Origin: Sipunculus nudus
Taxonomy: Eukaryota > Annelida > Sipuncula > Golfingiida > Sipunculidae
NCBI GenBank assembly: GCA_026874595.1
Contig: CM049315.1
Coordinates: forward strand, 12,586,664 to 12,650,663
Direction of reading: 5' to 3'
Length of the DNA stretch: 64,000 bases
Shown here piece by piece: positions 37,539 through 49,559 of this stretch. The notes below the pieces were generated by a model. That model had not been told where the DNA came from and ran no database searches. It saw only the letters and a list, made by a program, of their open reading frames with translations. The translations under genes and the position numbers were made by a program. Position 1 is the first letter of the stretch. Each line of letters opens with the position of its first letter.

Positions 37539-40500
37539 ATGTACAATCATTCATATCTTGTAAACAATATAACAATTGCCTGTTATAATGCTCGTGGAAT
37601 TATGGCAAGTTTCGCATTTGTTGAAAATCTTTTAAACCGTTACAAACTTGACATTTGCTGTGTAACTGAACACTGGCTATTCCCCGATTCTTTGCAATTC
37701 TTGTCAACATTCCACGAGGATTACCAGGTACACGCTGTTGCTGATTCCTCTCTTGACCCATATGACATGTACAGGCGGGGTAAGGGAGGGGTAGCCCTTT
37801 TCTGGCACAAACACCTGTCAGGTATAATCTCCCCAGTAGATAACCTGCTTGACGATCGAATTGTTGGTATCTGTGTTCGCCCCGAGCATGGTCCATGTAT
37901 TTTCATATTTGCAGTCTATATGCCGAGCTCAAACCACGGAGTCCAATTATTTAAAGAATATACTGAAAAATTACACATCATTTATGAGGAATATTTGAGT
38001 AGCGATATTGTGGTGATGCTAGGCGACTTTAATAGTGAAGTGACGGGCACAAGATACGAAGTCCCAAATCACTTAGAACTAGTGTTATGCAATCTTTTCT
38101 ATGTGAACACGATCTTATTTCTCAGACTGCCGATTCTCTTTGCGGTGGTCCACTTTATACGTTTGATCCATACTCTGACGGTTCCAACCAATCGTTAATT
38201 GACCACGTTATTTTACCACGTGACCAGCTCCACTTGGTCGAACATTGTGAAGTGTTAGATTGTAGCCTTAATACTTCCGACCACCTGCCTGTGGTGACAA
38301 GATTAAAAATACCTCAAAGGCACAAATCCAAAAGTAGATTACACTCTCCTAATTGGTCAAAACTCGCGTCAGAGAAAGAACTGCAAAGACGTTATGCTGC
38401 GATTTGCTAGGTGAGCTTGATAAAATAGCTGAACCAAACCCAGAAGACTGTACTGTCTCTGCCATCAACCAATATTATTCAGATATTGTCAAGGCCCTTC
38501 AAAATGCGGCGTCTAATCTTCCTTTAAAACAGTTTAAATCTTTCCTACGACCTGGCTGGAAAAGTAAATTAAAGCCTTCTTATGATGAAATGAAAAGATT
38601 GAGGAGAGTCTGGATAGTAGATGGTAAGCCACGCGGTCACTCCTCTAAGTCTTATAGCGACTACAAAGAAGCGAAAGCCATTTTCGAAGGCACATGAGAC
38701 ACTACCACACCTCTAAAGATCGAATAGAATTTGAGAAATTGGATCAAGCCGCTGAACTCGATATAAATAAATTCTGGCAACTGCTCAACAAAAAAAGAAG
38801 AATTAAAGCGAATCTGAATAATGATATGTCTTTTAATGGTATTACAACAAACGATCCAATTATTATTTGTGAGAAGTGGGCAGACTATTTCGAGGAGTTG
38901 TACTCCTTTCAGACAAATTCCTTTTATGACGTAAATTTCAAAACTAAAGTAACTGAAAAATGTAAACGATTATATAAAGAGTCTAAAAGAAATAAAGCGG
39001 GAGTATTAGATGATAAATTCACGAAATTAGAAATAAAAAACAGTATTAAACAACTTAAAAACAGAAAGGCTCCTGGTCACGACAGTATTATGAATGAGGG
39101 GATATTTGGAATATAAAATTTGGCGGGGATATGATGATCAATCATCTTGAAAACTTATTCAATTCCATTAGAAAAACGGAAACTATGCCAGAGTGCATGA
39201 AGATAGGTATAATTGTAACAGTACCAAAGGATAAAACCAAAAGTCGTACCAATCCAGACAATTATAGAGGAATAACCTTGCTGCCGTGTATATATAAAAT
39301 TATTGAAAATGTTTTGCACTCTCGTTTTAATAAATATATTACCATGTCAGGAATAGCTTTTCCTGACCCCATGCAGTTTGCATTTCAAAAAGGTACAGGC
39401 GCACTTAACGCATCCCATTGCCTGCTGGAATGCATTTGTCACAATCTCGAGCGGCAGTCCCTAGTTTACTGCTGCTGTCTCGACAGTAGCAAAGCCTTTG
39501 ATCATATCTGGCACCACGGTTTATTCGTGAAATTATATAAAATGGGAATCGATGGGAAATTATGGAGGATTTTATTTAACGTGTACACAAAAATGACAGC
39601 GAAAATTTTATACCAGGACAAAACCAGCAGAAAGATTCCAATTACTCAGTCTGTCCGGCAGGGGGGGGAGTACTGTCGCCACTTTTATACTTAATTTTTA
39701 TTAATGATCTCTTGAGGGAACTTAGAATTCTTGGCGTTTGGGCCAAAATAGGTGATATATTTACAGGATGTCCCACTCAGGCAGATGACATTGCACTGCT
39801 GGCACTCACGCCTTCTGATCTCCAATTAATGATTGACACATGCGTTGCGTATTCTAATAAGTGGAGATTTGTATTTAATACTACAAAGACCGTTATTATT
39901 ACTTTTGGTGAAAGTGAAAGGATGTATAATCTGAGAAGCCCTCATCGCTTTTGGAGATTAAACAATGAGACGATAAAGCAAACCCGAAGTCATAAGCATC
40001 TCGGTATTTTATTAAATGCAAGCATGTCCTCCATTGATCGGACGAATGAAGCATGCAGAAAGGGCAAGGGATCATTCATGGCATTAGCAGAATCAGGTGT
40101 TCGGCCGTATGGTTTAAATCCCCTGACGGCTATAAAACTGTATAAGACAATGGTCCTCCCGAGGGCTCTGTACGGGGCAGAGTTATGGTGGTCATTGACC
40201 GTGCAAGAGTACTTAATTCTGGAACGAATGCACAGGCTTTGCATTAAAAATGCGCAGATGATGCACCCTCGAGTTCGGTCGGATTTAGCTCAGAGTCTGG
40301 TCGGCATGCCGAGACTGGAAGCGTTCATTGACCGCATGAAACTTTTATTCCTTGGAAGGATATGTAACAACAATAACATTTCAAAATCCATTCTATGGAT
40401 GCGCGTAATTAGTGGCAGCTTTTGTAATCTGCCAATATACGGGTTTGCAGCGGACATAATTTCAATTCTGAAAAAGTATAACCTCGAAAACTTTTTAATT

Positions 40501-41065
40501 AACTGGTTAGGCGACTTACAGTTTCCAAACAAATTGTCATGGAGCCGTATCGTAACTGAAAAGCTAGTTTCCATGGAAACTGACTTATTTCTCCAAAGAA
40601 CAAATCTTTTTAAGTTTAACATGTTACGTGAAGTAAAACCTTCCTTTCTTCAGCCATCCATCCTCTGGTTATATTCAAGGGATATCCCTGCATCATACAA
40701 TATATTTTCTTAAACTGCTATCATTCTATGGCTGTATAGACATTAGGAACGAATTATTTCTTTGTCATTTATGCGGCAAACTTTTCCACAATCCGGTCCA
40801 TCATGTAGTAATAGAATGTGATATGACAAAAACAGAAAGAGATTCCATGTGGGATTTCATTATTGATAACTTTAGTGTACACATAAGCACTTACCTCTTC
40901 AACTTAGATGACTTCTCGTTTATCGCTACTCTACTTGGAAAACCTCTCCCTGATATGTCGCGGGAGGACATGGTCTCACTTTCGTATAGGGCTGGTTTAA
41001 TGCTTAGGAATATGAAGCCAACCATTGAGTCGTTGTGGCCGAAAATTACATTCAGTAATGAGTAA
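37539..41065 (+). pseudogene. LINE ORF2-like endonuclease-reverse transcriptase, multiply frameshifted
   Basis: Endonuclease motifs of the exonuclease-endonuclease-phosphatase fold: N-A-R-G, T-E-H-W, V-Y-M-P, L-G-D-F-N (37539-38085), then I-D-H-V and S-D-H-L-P-V in another frame (38190-38300). Reverse transcriptase motifs: K-A-P-G-H-D (39065), Y-R-G-I-T-L-L (39265), motif A L-D-S-S-K-A-F-D (39478), motif B V-R-Q-G-G (39653), motif C Q-A-D-D (39778). A C-terminal C-x2-C/H/C zinc-knuckle-like segment lies at about 40770-40820. Frame breaks are visible near 38086, 38400, 38690, 39100, 39665 (in a G-run at motif B) and 40700. This copy therefore looks unable to make active protein. Confidence 0.88.
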
Positions 41066-41327
41066 TTATTTTTGTGTTTTCCGCTTCAATTTACCTTGAT
41101 GTCAATTAATATCTTGGTTTAATGACACGAAATGTCTACATGAATATGCATATGAATTATACTATTTTTTTTATTAGATTTTATTGTATTTTAATTTCAT
41201 CTTAATGTTGTGTGTTACAATTTCATTCTGTATTGCCGTCTGATGGCGCATTCTCATTATAAGAAAATTGATTGTACTCTTCAATTCATTGGAGGCAATA
41301 AAGAAAATCAATCAATCAATCAATCAA

Positions 41328-41977
41328 TCATAGAGCCAGTGTCAGCGCCACCATCCCCGGTGGTCGTGATCCGTAGTCAGAATTTATGTTCAGGTTGTGA
41401 TGGCTGTTTAACAGACCGCTACATTCTACAGGTGAACGGACTCCTGTGGCATGAGACATGTCTGCGATGTTGTGAGTGTCACTTACAGCTTGGTTACCAT
41501 GGCAAGTGTTACGTCAAGAACGGCAGGATTTACTGTAAACAGCATTACCGGGAGATGTACGGTGTCCGTTGTTCCAAGTGTGACCGCGTGGTGGCGCAAT
41601 CTGACTTAGTTCATGATGTGGGTCGTCATGTCTATCACGTGACATGTTTTTCGTGTACTACATGTGGACGTTTATTATCTACAGGAGAACAGTTTTCAGT
41701 ACAAGGATATGGACTGACAAGTTTAACACGGAGGACAGCAACCAAGAGATCAGCTATCGATGACCCAGGGAACCCAATGAAACCCAAGTCTAAGCGTCTG
41801 AGAACACAATTCACGGACGAACAAGTCGAGCTTCTCAAAGAGGAATACATACAAGAAACCAACCCTGTCGGAAGTGACCTTGAGCGGATCGCGCTGAAGG
41901 TCGGGCTCAGTCGGCGCGTCACACAGATCTGGTTTCAGAACGTTCGTGCCCGGGACAGGAAACAACAGAGTAAATAA
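41328..41977 (+). pseudogene. Type B LIM-HD copy 3, LIM/homeodomain part (3' of LINE insertion)
   Basis: Continues the gene interrupted at 35463: linker, LIM1, LIM2 and homeodomain to TAA at 41975. The frame stays open upstream into the LINE tail, so a chimeric 255-codon frame starts at an ATG inside the LINE (41210) and runs through the ATCA repeats into the LIM region. There is an in-frame 14-residue deletion at the end of LIM2 (after 41709): the residues D-V-I-C-R-D-H and the following A-G-H-S-S-I-S are gone, so LIM2 lacks its last zinc ligands. Homeodomain residues W48, N51 and R53 are intact. AATAAA lies at 42334-42339. Confidence 0.88.
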
Positions 41978-43904
41978 AATAGACTTTTTGAATTAACAAT
42001 GAAATACCCGTACTTTGATGTAATACAAAGGGGATTGTGATTGATTCACAGATACTGACTGCCTAATGTGCTTAATATATTTACATGTTATTGTAACTTC
42101 ATCTGTCGTTTCATTCTTGATATTTATACAAATACCAAAAGCCTGTCGTTTGTACCCAGCCCAGTTTCGTCTATTATCTGACATCATAATCACACTTATC
42201 ATTCTTTAATTAACTGTCATTTCATTTTGAATACTACATTAATTGTATATATCTCGTTTTTCTTACATATTTCATTATGTTATATTAATTTAATTTATAA
42301 ATTATAGATATTTTATGTTTATATGTAAAATTGAATAAACTTTATTATCACGTATGTATGGTCTTCTCCAGTCTTTATTTTAGAAAGAATTAGGATCCAA
42401 TTTTAAGATGACCGTTCATCACTTTTTAATTTAAGTGTGTCTCGTGCGTGTTTAAATTTTCTAAACTGAACAGCAGTAGTCATGGCATGATCGACTGTGA
42501 TTGCTGGCTTCCATCCTAACTCACGTCACTAAAACAGTGGGGAAAAGCGAATGTATAAACAAACAATACTAAAACATGTTTCATGTGGTCACGTCAACTA
42601 ATTATCCGTGCAGTTTCGTCACTCCGCATCAACGGCCTGTCGCAGCTCTACGACTCGCTTCTCGAACCGGTAGCGCCATCCAGTGGTTATCGGTAGCGAG
42701 TCACGAAACTGTCGTCAGAAGATGACCGAAGTTACTGCGTATGACAAGTGTTCTTCTAAACTACTATTGTGCAACTATATGAAGACGCACAAGAACAAGC
42801 AGAAAAAAACTTCTTACTTGAATGTTAAATTACAGCCACATATCATCAATGATATACGATGTTGTGGAAGACATAGGGAATGTTATGATATCAGACAGAT
42901 GTTGTAGGTGGGCAGCTTGATTATTAATTGACTCTTTTAAAATGTAGAATTAATTTGTTTTCTGACTCTCTCGTATTATAATAAATGAAAAAAAAATCCC
43001 ATCAGAGCCTCTGCATGACTGTTATCCAAAAATGTATTAGTTACTTATAAATCGTAATAAGATTTTTAAATGGTCTTTGCGAATTTATCCAGATACCGGA
43101 ATTCAAACCTCTCAAGGCGCGCTCAGATCGCAAATGATTTCATTCATCATGATTAATGCCAGGTTGGAAGCACGGTATTGGGTTTAAGAAAGCAATAAAT
43201 AAATACAGGCGCTGGCGGAGGTGTTCTCTCTAATTGTGTTCTGGATGAAATAAGGCGGAGGTGTTACCTCTCAGAGTGCGCTCGATAAATTCCAGGCTCT
43301 TTTTTTCTTACAAATAGTATGCATGTATTTTTGATGAGAAAATATTGAAATACACATTGGAAGTAACCCATTAACTTAAAGGGGACCAATCACCTATTTA
43401 GCATGTTGAATTAACACAAAAAATAGCTTCTTCCCTTTAAATAAATGTTTACCTGCCAAAACATTGCCCCGAAACCATTTGCTTACTCCCGTAAACGAGT
43501 GTTAAAAACAGTGGACCGGGCGCTATCAAAGGTGTCAACATAAACATAGCGCGTGGGACACTGTGCATCGCTGAGCAACAACACCTGCCAATCACGTAAA
43601 ACCCTGACTGACTTGGCTGCTAAATGTTTTACATGTTACCGCCAGCTGAAACTTTGTGTGTTGCGGCTCACAATGGGACCTTCGGTCACGCGGACTTGTT
43701 ATTGTTAACAGACACCCGTGGCCTGTGTTTAAAAAAACACACATAGCCATAACAATGCGTTAAACAGCCGTATGCGAGGTACTGAGACTGTAAGATGGGA
43801 TGGTATTGCTTGGATACATTTGTATAAAGCAAAACTGAACTGATAGTGTGAAAGATGGACATAATATTGCTCCTGATTATGTCCCTTATGTCCCATCATA
43901 TTAT
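41978..43904. other. Type B 3' flank and intergenic repeat, unit 3
   Basis: Homologous to 19620-21510 with more divergence than units 1 and 2 show to each other. No gene recognised. Ends at a Helentron-like insertion. Confidence 0.65.
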
Positions 43905-45586
43905 TGTATCCGCCAAAACAGAGTTTTGCGGATACTATGTTTTCAGCTGCACGCCGCCGCCGCCGCCGCCGCGGCGTAGGTGTCCGGATAACTCCTCCGT
44001 AACCGCTGGGCGGAATTTTACGAAACACGGGATTATGTTCGGGTCACATGTGAACTGCTGCGCCCCGATTTTGTTTTGACCTCTGACCTTTCCTCTGCGC
44101 TCCGCGTCCGTTTGTGCGTCTGTTTCCACACATAAACCCACATATCTCGGGAACCGTTTGACCGATCAGGAAATTTTTTTTTACACAAATGTAGCCCTTG
44201 GAGAGCTTTATAACATACACAAAAAATGGTGGCGCCACCTGCAACCATGTTTGCACAGTGTCCATCTGTTCGTCTGCCTTTGGTTAAAATCACTCATATC
44301 TCTGCAGTGACTAGACCAATTCACCTGAAATTCGGCATGCGTAAACATCCTGGATAGCTTTTCTGACTTTATGACAGGTGGCGCCACCTACATTCACGTT
44401 TACGCTGCAGACATCCAAGCTCATATCTCGGGAACCGTTTGACCGATCAGGAAAATTGTTTTGCACAAATGTAGCCCTTGGAGAGCTTTATAACATACAC
44501 AAACAATGGTGGCGCCACCTGCAACCATGTTTGCACAGTGTTCATCTGTTCGTCTGCCTTTGGTTAAAATCACTCATATCTCTGCAGTGACTAGACCAAT
44601 TCACCTGAAATTCGGCATGCGTAAACATCCTGGATAGCTTTTCTGACTTTATGACAGGTGGCGCCACCTACATTCACGTTTACGCTGCAGACATCCAAGC
44701 TCATATCTCGGGAACCGTTTGACCGATCAGGAAAATTGTTTTGCACAAATGTAGCCCTTGGAGAGCTTTATAACATACACAAACAATGGTGGCGCCACCT
44801 GCAACCATGTTTGCACAGTGTTCATCTGTTCGTCTGCCTTGGGTTAAAATCACTCATATCTCTGCAGTGACTAGACTAATTCACCTGAAATTCGGCATGC
44901 GTAAACATCCTGGATAGCTTTTCTGATTTTATAACAGGTGGCGCCACCTACATTCACGTTAACACTGCAGACATCCAAGCTCATATCTCGGGAACCGTTT
45001 GACCGATTGGGCCAAAATTTTGCATGTGTATAGATCTCACATAGCTCTTCATCATACGCAAAACTGGTGACGCCACCTGCAGCCATTTTTGCACAGCTCC
45101 TGTCTGTCTGCCATGGGATAAAATCACTCATATCTCGGCAGTGGTTTGACATATCTGCCTAAAATTTTGCAGGTTTATACATCCCCGACAGCTCTCTTGA
45201 TTTTATGACAGGTGGCGCCACCTGCATTCTAGTTTATGCAGCAGACATCCAAGCTCATATCTTGGGAACCGTTTGACCGATTGGTGGCGTCACCTGCAAC
45301 CATTTTTGCTCAGCGTTCATCTGTTTGTCTGCCACGGGCTAAAATCACTCATATACATGTAGTGCTTTGACTTATCTGCCTTAAATTTTGCATATGTATA
45401 CAACTTGGACGGCTTTCTGGATTTTGTGGTATGGGGGGAAACCTACATACACAATTTGGCTGCAGACATCCATGCTAATATGCAACACTCAATTTTCCCT
45501 TGCCACTCAATCCATGCCTCACTTCACCCGTTCCACTCTGATTTAGGCGGATACACGTAGTCGCTTGTCGACTACCCGTATTCTAG
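43905..45586 (+). mobile_element. Helentron-like non-autonomous element (HINE) with core tandem repeats, copy 1
   Basis: Compared with units 1 and 2 (empty site ATTAT/TTTCAAATT) this is a 1.68-kb insertion between two Ts. The 5' end carries GTATCCGCC and its inverse GGCGGATAC lies about 38 bases from the 3' end: an asymmetric terminal inverted repeat. Between that and the 3' terminus is a hairpin TAGTCG-CTTGT-CGACTA, and the element ends CTAG about 9 bases beyond it. These are the named hallmarks of Helentron/Helitron2-type elements. A (GCC)n tract near 43953 and 280-bp tandem repeats fill the interior. No Rep/helicase coding, so non-autonomous. Confidence 0.82.
44140..45440. repeat. 280-bp dimeric tandem repeat in HINE, copy 1
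   Basis: Units start at the phrase TCATATCTCGGGAACCG at about 44143, 44421, 44701 and 44981, with a degenerate one near 45255. Each 280-bp unit is two diverged halves of about 140 bp (CTCATATCTCGGGAACC and CTCATATCTCTGCAGTG heads), each ending near the 14-bp palindrome AGGTGGCGCCACCT or its variant. Open frames repeated in the array are by-products. Confidence 0.9.
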
Positions 45587-45599
45587 TTTCAAATTAAAT

Positions 45600-46310
45600 T
45601 TAAAATGTATGTTCTATACCAATGGGGTAATTGCCCGGGATGATATTTGTCTGAGGGAAAATTGTCTTCGGGGTAATTGACGGGAGGAGGAGGGGGGGGG
45701 GGGGTTCAAATTGTCCGGGGGGGGGGGGTAATTGTCACGGGGCTAATTTGTCTCGGGGGTAGTTCTCCAATGGGAAGGGGGAGGTTTCAATGGGATAATT
45801 GTCCGGGGGTCAGTTGTCCGAAATCCCTTTGGATCTCTGCTTAAAGAAAAAAATGTTGCAAGTGTACGAAATTTTATAATTGATTTTTATTTTTATATCG
45901 GCCAAGACACAATGCTTGGAACCCTGCAAGCCAACCAGGGAAAATAAAAACATTAAATGTTTGAAAAGGTGCATATAATGCGTGAAGTGTAGTTCATTTC
46001 CATACCTCAAGATATCCCTTAATTACCTGAGGTATAGCAGCACAAGTAAGCATAATTACTGAAGACCTGTTTCTCTCTTGTAAAACAAATATATGCCAGT
46101 GGAAAGTCCAGTCCTTAATTAACAAAAACAGTTAAGTCAGACCAATTTCACATCCATGGTTTAAAGGTGTTTTGTGTCAAGTTAATACATTCATGGCACA
46201 TACTTTTGATTTGCGGGAAACATCGAAAGCACTCACCAGTCTGCATTTCACTGTTTTCTTTCAATTAGAATTTAAATTCTTTATATCCTAAAATATGAGT
46301 ATATATTATA
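45600..46310. repeat. G-rich repeat and spacer, unit 3
   Basis: G-rich GGGGTAATTGTC block (about 45615-45830), then the same spacer as at 15.9-16.34 kb. No gene recognised. Confidence 0.7.
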
Positions 46311-47246
46311 CTAGCTGATAAACCCGGTATACCGGGCTTTTTACCGCGGTTTGGGAGATATATTTACTAAGATATTGAATGTTGGCTCAATAAATGGAAA
46401 ATATAGATTTTTAATGGGATACTCTCGGAATACGATATGTACAAATAATTTTTACTGTTATTTTGTGGCGTTGTGCTCGTGGCAAAAGTCATATCCCGGT
46501 TTGTTTACCTTGAAGATCTGCTCAGTGATGGTTTACATTGCAAACTGTAATGAGACGCGGAGGCATACAGTTTTTCGTTGATATTTGACTGGTTTCTATC
46601 GTTGGTCGTATAAAGAATAGAATGAGGTGAGGAACACAGGAAAGATTAATGAAATGTACGTTGCAAGGAAACTGTTCCTGAAGAAGGAAACAGAAATATA
46701 CATACATCGTAAGTAGTAGAAGCGGACCCAGCGTGCATTGGGTCCGTATCCCATTTTCAGCCACCGCAACCTTTTTTCATCGTATCAGACAAACTTTGAG
46801 GCCTGAAACCCCCGACACCACCCCAGGCCTGTTCCTGAAACTGGGACCTTGAATTAGGTTTTTACATTAATCCTCCTGGGTTTGAACTCTCCATTTCATA
46901 AAGCAAGAAACACGTGATTTTTATCTTTTACTGAGCACGCACGTGGGTCAAATCCCTCATTGAAAGCAAGCGTTATTCATATGAACAATAGTCCTTAGTG
47001 TTAGAGGTTAAGTGACCACGATGCACGCATTCCGATGATTGCCGAAGGCAGTTCGGCTGTGCTCGGTAAAAAAACGGGAAAATCACTCAAAATTATATGC
47101 ATATTAAAAATTATTTATTTTCATATCGCCTATGTCACTGCGGGGATAATAACCTTTAAAATGGTGTATGGCACAATATTGTACACAACGCGGTTATAGA
47201 GAACACTGCGAACAAACGTGAACCGAATTCCTTTTATAAGTATAAG
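46311..47246. mobile_element. 0.93-kb insertion beginning CTAGCTGATAAACC, copy 1
   Basis: Absent from the same point in units 1 and 2 (16345, 24900, 33168) and present in unit 4. It starts CTAGCTGATAAACCCGG and contains the perfect palindrome CCCGGTATACCGGG and a hairpin GGACCCAGCGTGCATTGGGTCC near 46725. Candidate target duplication TATTATA/TATAAGA is imperfect. No protein recognised; class unknown. Confidence 0.6.
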
Positions 47247-47620
47247 ATTTGTATCCGTATAATCATTTGTTTCCTTGGAGTACAAATCAATTTTAATCTC
47301 TGCAAGTCTTGGCTTGTATTATAGTTTGTATTATAGAATAATATTTCAAAATATACGTTAACTATTGCAAGCGTTTTGTATTGACGATGTGGAAACACAG
47401 GTTATCATAGATGTACTTATTTGGAAAGCGAATCTCTCAAAACATCCGATATGACCCAATTCTTTTGTTTGTCTTGAAATTTAACCCTCTGGGATTAAAA
47501 GAAATCTGATCGGGTGTGTTTGTGTTTAAATCTGTTTACGTTATTCCTCCTAAAGCAGGCGTCAGGAATAACATATAACATTATCAGCAGCGTCTGAATC
47601 AACAATCGACGCACAAAGGA

Positions 47621-47890
47621 GAGTTACAAAAACTGTGCTGCATCAACTAGTCTAAATCCGAGGGATGGACATTCAAAAAGGTAAAACGAGGAACAGACGA
47701 TCTCCGATCACAACTTTAACGGAGGAACAGCTGGGCGCGCTGCAGGACGCGTTTAACCGTCACACCAACCCAGTCGGACGAGCCCTGCATGCCGTCGGTC
47801 AGTCCGCAGGGCTCAGCAGGCGTGTCACCAAGTGTGGTTTCTGACCGCCAGGGCGCGCCACCGGAGGCGGAAAGGAACCGCCAGAATAGT
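47621..47890 (+). pseudogene. Type A homeodomain remnant 4
   Basis: The linker-homeodomain segment is the best preserved of the remnants up to the recognition helix (GGAGGAACAGCTGG without the extra TAG seen in remnants 1-3). It carries the same CACCAAGTGTGG deletion and TTTCTGACC change. No LIM region upstream. Confidence 0.88.
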
Positions 47891-48339
47891 GGCACATGTA
47901 TACTTGATCAAACATTTATGTCCGTGATTCATAAAATTATACTGATGTGTTGAGACATGCATTGACACAAATCAACGCGCAGCGTGTTTACCGGGCTATT
48001 TTATAACATTCGCTGGCCTTTTTTATTACTAAACTAGAGAATGAATTGGATTTTAATTATTTGTAAACGTACAGGTGTCGTAAGTTTATTTTTTTATATC
48101 TACAAAGTAAAAACGAAAGGTTTGACATGAACATAATTATCAGAAATGACCTTTTTGTTTGAGTCTTACTGTATGCTTTTGGAAAATATTCATATTTAAT
48201 TTTAATATATAGATAAAAATTGATCATGAATACACAAAAAACAAAAACAAAAAAACAGCTCACCCCGAAATGCATTTAACCCCTGATACATGCTACACAT
48301 ATATTTATGTATAAAGATGTATATCGCCCTACCTCCTGC

Positions 48340-48970
48340 TTCTTGGCGAATCCTTACTTTTAGCAGATGTTGCATTTATCTACATTACCAGACGTGAAGA
48401 GAAAAAGAAGAAGAATCCGGTTTAAAGACGCTTCTGCGCAAGGCCTTGGCTTTTTCGCAAGCCATAATATGGCCAGTACGAGAGGCTCATGGCAAAGCTG
48501 GCCAGGGAGGATTCGCCAGGTTTCAAAAACTTTCAGCGTGTGGATCCTTACCTTTTTCAGTAGCTACTTAATCGTGTGGGATCGAGGACCAAGAAGCAGG
48601 ACACCTTCATGCGCAAAGCCCTCGAACCAAGATTACGGCTTGCGTTGACGTTACGTTTCCTGGCAAAACGGGATCCTTACAAGAGTCTTGAGTACGGCTC
48701 CGCGTGTCGAACAACGCAGTTTTTCTACTATATTCCCAGAAACTTGCGAAGCCATCAGAGCGTAGTGAGCGGAGGACGTTTTCTTTGTCCAAATTCACCT
48801 GAAGAGTGGATGGTGGTGAGTCTGAACTTCTCCCGGAAGTGGAACTTTCACAATACTATTGGAGCCTTGGATATAACTCGACATACCCTCGGCACTACTC
48901 CTTGGGCAATCAGGACTGAACCGCCGGAGCTCGGTTTAACTCTTGCTGAGCTCGGCTCAATAAGACGTTA
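48340..48970 (+). pseudogene. PIF/Harbinger-type transposase (HARBI1-like) remnant, copy 1
   Basis: In one frame (about 48481-48700) the translation includes R-E-D-S-P-G-F, V-D-P-Y-L-F-Q, a TAG stop, then K-Q-D-T-F-M-R-K-A-L-E-P and Y-K-S-L-E-Y-G. Further on it has C-P-N-S-P-E-E-W and W-N-F-H-N-T-I-G-A-L-D (to about 48875). The last run matches the family signature around the first catalytic Asp of Harbinger DDE nucleases. Sequence beyond is unrelated, so the C-terminal half is missing. Not functional. Confidence 0.75.
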
Positions 48971-49340
48971 ACTTGCAGGAAACTCGTATTCATGTCGGCT
49001 TCAATTCATACGCAACTAGGAAATACTCAGTGTGACTCGAGAACCCACGGGCGTTACTCGGCCTGAGCTCGGGATAACTCGGCTTGTTATTCGAGACCGA
49101 GCGCAACGCCGATCTGTGCCGAGTGAGTTCCGAGTAACTCCGAGCTCCATCCGAGGGCCCCACGATTCACGTCGATCTCTTAACTCGGAATGATATTTTT
49201 GAACATGTTCAAAATTTTTTTTCCGGGCTCCACGAGTGACACCGACTTGTGCAGAGTTTTCCCGAGCATGAAGCCGAGTGTATCCCGATTTCTGACCGAG
49301 TAATCCCGAGTCCCAACTCGGAATTACTCGGCCTCAAACT
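48925..49340. repeat. CTCGG/CCGAG-rich block, copy 1
   Basis: Very dense short repeats of ACTCGG, GCTCGG and CCGAG in both orientations, for example GGCCTGAGCTCGGGATAACT at 49058 and TTCCGAGTAACTCCGAGCTC near 49127. Follows directly after the Harbinger remnant. No gene recognised. Confidence 0.7.
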
Positions 49341-49559
49341 CGTGAAAATATGAGAGCTGCTTTAATGTTCAAGTTACACATGAAAGTTATGCCACTGTTG
49401 AGTTGCCAACACGCTGAACGTCGTGATCGTTTCAGTCAGCCGGTACATGAATAACAGTTTGACTGCGTTCGTCGCGTGTGGACCTGAATATCTCACGCTG
49501 ATTGGCTGAGCTGGAGACACATTTTAAAACCGGCCTGCCGCGATATGCAATGGTCTGAT

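Larger units (their letters stand above)
35464..41327 (+). mobile_element. APE-type non-LTR retrotransposon (LINE) inserted in type B copy 3
   Basis: A near full-length LINE of about 5.86 kb in the same orientation as the gene. It is flanked by a 29-32 base target-site duplication (35432-35463 and 41328-41359, one mismatch, GCCAGCATCC against GCCACCATCC). The 3' end is AATAAAGAAA followed by about six ATCA repeats instead of poly(A). It contains an ORF1-like region with a predicted coiled coil and an ORF2-like region with an AP-endonuclease and a reverse transcriptase, broken by frameshifts. Features fit the broad Jockey/CR1/I-like assemblage; the clade is not resolved here. The 5' end starts TTTATTACTTTATG. 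Confidence 0.93.

Noticed and set aside
44378-45152. Repeated 70-93 codon frames within the 280-bp repeats
   Set aside because: By-products of tandem repetition on both strands; no codon-like conservation.
46522-46764. 80-codon minus-strand frame in the CTAGCTGATAAACC insertion
   Set aside because: Hydrophobic translation with no family signature; probably repeat-derived.
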